A stretch of 64,000 bases of DNA from Bizionia sp. M204 (GTDB taxonomy: Bacteria; Bacteroidota; Bacteroidia; Flavobacteriales; Flavobacteriaceae): assembly GCF_023205095.1 (NCBI RefSeq), contig NZ_CP046242.1, positions 2,221,001-2,285,000 of the forward strand. Reading direction: 5' to 3'. Position 1 is the first letter of the stretch. Every line of letters begins with the position of its first letter. Position numbers and translations under genes: made by a program. Positions 60,660-64,000 of this stretch are shown one piece after another. The notes beneath the pieces were generated by a model. That model saw only the letters and a list, made by a program, of their open reading frames with translations, searched no databases and was not told the DNA's origin.

Positions 60660-60936
60660 AAAAGAAGTTTTTATCGGTTTATTAGTGGGCTTAATTGCCA
60701 ATGCCATAGGTGTATATTTAGCTACTATAGTTTTAGGGAATCATACTGATTTTATCATGGCACTAAAAAATGCTTCTGCTGAAGGTTTTCTAGGAAAATT
60801 GGTGAGCCTTGGAGCCATTTTAAATTTAGCCGCCTTTTTTATCTTTATTAAGAAAAAGCAAGATTATCGCGCTAGAGGTGTGCTTTTAGCAACCGTTATT
60901 GTTGCGGTTTCAACATTTCTATTTAAATTTATGTAG
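60652..60936 (+). CDS. Small conserved membrane protein between surE and lpxB
   Basis: 94 residues with three membrane helices (about 5-26, 46-64 and 75-93) and the dyad KKKQDYRARG on the loop. No motif of known function. Genes of this type are regularly found between surE and lpxB in Flavobacteriaceae. It overlaps surE by 8 bases and ends one base before lpxB begins, so all three are coupled. Confidence 0.85.
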   Translation: MIKKEVFIGLLVGLIANAIGVYLATIVLGNHTDFIMALKNASAEGFLGKLVSLGAILNLAAFFIFIKKKQDYRARGVLLATVIVAVSTFLFKFM

Positions 60937-60937
60937 T

Positions 60938-62053
60938 ATGAAATATTATATAATTGCTGGTGAAGCTTCAGGTGATTTGCATGGTTCCAATCTCATGAAA
61001 GCTCTGAAAAAAGAAGATCCTAAAGCGGAATTTCAGTTTTGGGGAGGCGACTTGATGCAAGCCGTTGGTGGTACTTTGGTGAAACACTACAAAGAACGCT
61101 CGTTTATGGGTTTTGCGGAGGTGATTATGAACCTCTCCTCTATCTTTAAAGATTTCGATTTATGTAAAACGGATATTGCCGAATACCAACCAGATGTTAT
61201 AATTTTTATAGACAATTCAGGATTTAACCTGCGTATTGCCAAATGGGCAAAAAAAGAAGGGTTTAAAACCAATTACTATATTTCACCTCAAGTTTGGGCA
61301 TCCCGAGCAGGGCGTGTAAAAGACATTAAACGCGATATTGATGCCATGTACGTTATTTTACCTTTTGTTGAAACGTTTTATAAAACCCATGATTATCCTG
61401 TAACGTTTGTTGGTCATCCCCTTATTGACGCTATTTCTGGTCGTGAACAAATTAGCGAAGCAGCCTTTAGAGCCGAAAACGAATTAAGCGAAAAACCAAT
61501 AATTGCACTATTACCTGGTAGTAGAAAACAAGAAATTTCTAAAATGCTATCGGTTATGTTAAGCTTGACGCCTGACTATCCTAACTATCAGTTTGTAATT
61601 GCGGGTGCACCAAGTCAGGATTACGATTTCTACAAACAGTTTATTAAAAATTCCAATGTTCATTTTATCTCAAACAAAACGTACGATTTATTAAGTGTGG
61701 CTTCCGCAGCATTGGTAACATCGGGAACGGCCACTTTGGAAGCAGCTTTATTTAAGGTTCCAGAAGTGGTTTGCTATAAAGGCAGTTGGCTTTCTTACCA
61801 AATTGGCAAGCGTTTGGTTAAGCATATTAAATACATTTCATTAGTGAATTTAATTATGGATAAGGAAGTTGTAACTGAACTAATCCAAGATGAGTTTACC
61901 CGAAAAAATCTAAAATTAGAACTCGATAAAATTTTGGATAAGCCAACTAGAAACAAGCTATTTTTGGACTACTACGAACTTGAAAAAAAGTTAGGCGGTA
62001 AAGGGGCAAGTGCTAAAACGGCACAACTAATCTATAAATCCCTTAACCCGTAA
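60938..62053 (+). CDS. lpxB: Lipid-A-disaccharide synthase
   Basis: 371 residues from ATG 60938. The start YYIIAGEASGDLHGSNLMKAL, the NYYISPQVWASRAGRV block, VGHPLID and LLPGSRKQEISKMLSVM are LpxB signatures (GT-B inverting transferase, family GT19). It joins UDP-diacyl-GlcN and lipid X in lipid A synthesis at the inner membrane. Ends 10 bases before the convergent methyltransferase gene. Confidence 0.96.
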   Translation: MKYYIIAGEASGDLHGSNLMKALKKEDPKAEFQFWGGDLMQAVGGTLVKHYKERSFMGFAEVIMNLSSIFKDFDLCKTDIAEYQPDVIIFIDNSGFNLRIAKWAKKEGFKTNYYISPQVWASRAGRVKDIKRDIDAMYVILPFVETFYKTHDYPVTFVGHPLIDAISGREQISEAAFRAENELSEKPIIALLPGSRKQEISKMLSVMLSLTPDYPNYQFVIAGAPSQDYDFYKQFIKNSNVHFISNKTYDLLSVASAALVTSGTATLEAALFKVPEVVCYKGSWLSYQIGKRLVKHIKYISLVNLIMDKEVVTELIQDEFTRKNLKLELDKILDKPTRNKLFLDYYELEKKLGGKGASAKTAQLIYKSLNP

Positions 62054-62063
62054 AAGGCAGACT

Positions 62064-63206
62064 TTAAAACAGTTTTTCTTTTGAATTTTGAACACCAGAA
62101 AGTGTTTCCTGAAGGGACTTGGCAATAGCATAACCCAATAAAGGCGGAACGGCATTTCCTATTTGCTGATATTGACTCAAACCCTTTTCCCAACTCATTT
62201 TAGTTCGCATCCCTTGAAAAATAAAGGTATCTGGAAATGATTGTAATCGCGCGCCTTCACGTGCCGTAAAATTTCGATGTAAGAACGGATGAATAAAATT
62301 ACTTTGAAAAGATGCTGCAATGGTTGGCGCAGGCTTTTCAGCATGTAAACGCTGATTATTTTGCGAAAAAACAATCTTGGATTTCTCCTTCGGGTTTCCA
62401 CGTTTTACCGCAGCATGTTCTTGAGAAACATGCGCCAAAGATTCACCCGCTTTAATTACCTGAAACCGATTGATTAATCGTTGGGTATGACGCATAGCTA
62501 TGTGGTTAAAAACCAACGTACTTTGCTGCCGTATAAATTCTTGATAAGTATTTGATGCATCCATTTCATAAGTCATTTTTTCGGCACCTTCCGATGCTTT
62601 TATTTGTGGTAAATCGGAAATGGCTTCCCAAACGGTTATCGGTTTCTCATATGTTTTCTTTGGGAAAACCGGTTGCTTTTCTAAATCCTTTCGAATGCCA
62701 ATCATAATAACCCGTTGCCTATTTTGTGGCACGCCATAATCTGAAGCTAAAAGCACTTGATATTCCACCTGATATCCAATTCCAGCATTTTCAAACTCAT
62801 CTTTCATAAGTTTAATAACCTGTCCTTTTTGCATGGATAATAAGCCACGTACATTTTCCATGACAAAGGCTTTGGGCTGTAAATCGGTAACCACACGAAC
62901 AAACTCATAAAACAACTCGTTTCTAGGATCTGATTTTGCTTTGTTTCTGTTTTTGTTAGCCAATGAAAACCCTTGACAAGGTGGACCTCCAACAACGACA
63001 TCCACAGGATTTGAAAGGTGTTTTTTTAATTCATTTGTAGAAATGTCTCGTAAATCGTTTTTAATAAACGGCACATTTGGAAAGTTATGGGAATAGGTTT
63101 TTTCGCAATTTTCATCCACATCACTAGCTAACAGTGTTTGGAATCCAGCCCATTTAAAACCAAGTGCTAATCCACCACAACCCGAAAACAAATCGACTAC
63201 ATTCAT
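62064..63206 (-). CDS. DNA (cytosine-5) methyltransferase
   Basis: 380 residues with the C5-methylase motifs in normal order: I VVDLFSGCGGLALGFKWAG, IV GGPPCQGFS with catalytic Cys77, VI ENVRGLLSM, VIII QNRQRVIMIG and X YQQIGNAVPP. The target-recognition region lies between VIII and IX (residues ~195-320) and does not reveal the sequence methylated. No restriction endonuclease gene is adjacent; it may be a solitary regulator or a guard against phage enzymes. Convergent with lpxB. Confidence 0.93.
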   Translation of the reverse strand: MNVVDLFSGCGGLALGFKWAGFQTLLASDVDENCEKTYSHNFPNVPFIKNDLRDISTNELKKHLSNPVDVVVGGPPCQGFSLANKNRNKAKSDPRNELFYEFVRVVTDLQPKAFVMENVRGLLSMQKGQVIKLMKDEFENAGIGYQVEYQVLLASDYGVPQNRQRVIMIGIRKDLEKQPVFPKKTYEKPITVWEAISDLPQIKASEGAEKMTYEMDASNTYQEFIRQQSTLVFNHIAMRHTQRLINRFQVIKAGESLAHVSQEHAAVKRGNPKEKSKIVFSQNNQRLHAEKPAPTIAASFQSNFIHPFLHRNFTAREGARLQSFPDTFIFQGMRTKMSWEKGLSQYQQIGNAVPPLLGYAIAKSLQETLSGVQNSKEKLF

Positions 63207-63303
63207 ATTGTAAAATTCCTTTTGAAAGGTTAAAAGTAACCGTTTTATACCTGTTGTCCAACCAAGTTTTTAAGTTGTTATTATTTTTTATAACAAAAAT
63301 GTG

Positions 63304-63311
63304 TATTTTTG
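63304..63311 (+). promoter_or_regulatory. -7 element before the NlpC/P60 gene
   Basis: TATTTTTG fits TAnnTTTG, 5 bases before ATG 63317, which would give an almost leaderless message. Confidence 0.5.
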
Positions 63312-63316
63312 GAAAT

Positions 63317-63844
63317 ATGCAAAAAAGCTTACTTATTTTATTATGCCTATTCTGTTTTTCGGCATGTAAATCGACAAAAAAGGCGACTACCTCATCGAAA
63401 AGAACAACTAAATCGGCTCCAGCTGTCAAAAAAATAGGCAGTAACAACGGGACTTATAATTCTCAAGCCGAATCTATTATAGATTACGCCAAAACGTTTA
63501 ACGGCGTGAAATATAAATATGGTGGCACAACCAAAAAAGGTATGGATTGTTCTGGTTTAATTGTAACATCCTTTAAAAAAGAAGCCATACAATTGCCACG
63601 AACCACATCACAATTAGCCGTAACAGGCGATTGGGTAGATGTTAAAGAAGTTCAAAAAGGGGATTTATTATTTTTTGCTACTAATAAAAATAGCCGAAAC
63701 GTAAATCATGTAGGAATTGTAACCGAATCGCGTACTGGTTTTGTTGAATTTATTCATGCCTCTACCAGTAGCGGCGTTATGATTTCAGAGCTTTCTGAAA
63801 AGTATTGGTATTTTGCATTTGTTCAAGCACGACGAATCTTGTAA
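63317..63844 (+). CDS. NlpC/P60 peptidoglycan endopeptidase, lipoprotein
   Basis: 175 residues from ATG 63317. Signal peptide with lipobox CFSAC (Cys16), a lysine/threonine-rich linker, then the NlpC/P60 domain from ~50: YGGTTKKGMDCSGLIVTSF with the catalytic Cys, NVNHVGIVTE with the catalytic His and FIHAS with the third polar residue. It hydrolyses gamma-D-Glu-DAP bonds of cell-wall peptides from the outer or inner membrane. Frame upstream of the ATG is open into the methyltransferase gene but has no signal-peptide character. Confidence 0.92.
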   Translation: MQKSLLILLCLFCFSACKSTKKATTSSKRTTKSAPAVKKIGSNNGTYNSQAESIIDYAKTFNGVKYKYGGTTKKGMDCSGLIVTSFKKEAIQLPRTTSQLAVTGDWVDVKEVQKGDLLFFATNKNSRNVNHVGIVTESRTGFVEFIHASTSSGVMISELSEKYWYFAFVQARRIL

Positions 63845-63846
63845 GT

Positions 63847-63854
63847 TATTTTTG
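63847..63854 (+). promoter_or_regulatory. -7 element before the last gene
   Basis: TATTTTTG, 12 bases before GTG 63867. It lies in the hairpin TAAGTTA-tttttg-TAACTTA (63842-63860). Confidence 0.4.
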
Positions 63855-63866
63855 TAACTTACTATT

Positions 63867-64000
63867 GTGAAACTTCTTGATTTTCCGATAGTTAAACTAA
63901 CATGTTGTTTCATGTTAGGTATTTTAGTGAGTTTGCAGTTGGCATTATCACTGAAGTTTTCTGTGACTATAACTTTCGTACTACTTCTAATTCTTACCAT
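63867..64000 (+). CDS. Probable ComEC/Rec2 N-terminus, cut by window end
   Basis: From GTG 63867 the frame stays open to the window end (44 codons). KLLDFPIVKLTCCFMLGILV and the following LALSLKF..ITFVLLLILT give two membrane helices, the usual beginning of ComEC DNA-uptake channels in Flavobacteriaceae. Too little is visible to be sure; any membrane protein starting this way is possible. Confidence 0.5.
   Translation, partial: MKLLDFPIVKLTCCFMLGILVSLQLALSLKFSVTITFVLLLILT

Overview
The window comes from a low-GC member of the Bacteroidota, most likely a Flavobacteriaceae. The evidence is promoters of the TAnnTTTG type, no Shine-Dalgarno pattern, a short primary sigma factor of 287 residues, and a dcw cluster whose proteins look flavobacterial (FtsZ with a long C-terminal linker, MraY with an extra loop, FtsI with a PASTA tail). 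It falls into two very different halves.

Bases 1-32411 are a continuous array of gene cassettes built like a large chromosomal integron. Thirty-five complete imperfect-palindrome repeats (mostly 129-142 bp, a long family of 189-198 bp) and one terminal half-site separate 36 cassettes. Most hold one gene read rightward, followed by the repeat. Every repeat starts with a 7-bp box ending in AAC and ends with a 7-bp box starting with GTT. The GTT box opening a cassette is the reverse complement of the AAC box closing that same cassette, usually over 8-10 bp. This is the signature of attC sites split at G^TT when circular cassettes are linearised. One 1119-bp cassette occurs twice (17608-18726 and 30680-31798), with both edges at G^TT. 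No integrase or attI is in the window; the polarity puts them to the left.

Cassette cargo is typical of sedentary integrons. It includes three toxin-antitoxin cassettes (ParDE, a HigB-HigA fusion, a RelE type), a TIR / membrane protein / TIR-like cassette resembling phage defence, a duplicated PD-(D/E)xK nuclease, a secreted nuclease, a PIN-domain protein, an HExxH zincin, two transporters (EamA, CDF), several lipoproteins, many unknown proteins, five cassettes without any ORF and one cassette with essentially no content. One repeat carries a 209-residue gene in its loop, framed by a perfect 16-bp inverted repeat. The repeats fall into at least four sequence families, so the array looks like a mosaic from several sources.

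Bases 32412-64000 are ordinary core chromosome: a cation/proton antiporter, rpoD, rpe, a CBS-domain protein, an MtfA-like peptidase, tRNA-Arg(UCG) beside a GIY-YIG gene and a broken copy of the tRNA, yqeY, and the leftward dcw operon mraZ-rsmH-ftsL-ftsI-murE-mraY-murD-ftsW-murG-murC-ftsQ-ftsA-ftsZ with three MraZ-type boxes in front. Then come an alpha/beta hydrolase, engB, a dipeptide ABC permease, a Prc/Tsp protease, surE, a small membrane protein, lpxB, a DNA cytosine methyltransferase, an NlpC/P60 lipoprotein and the start of a probable comEC.
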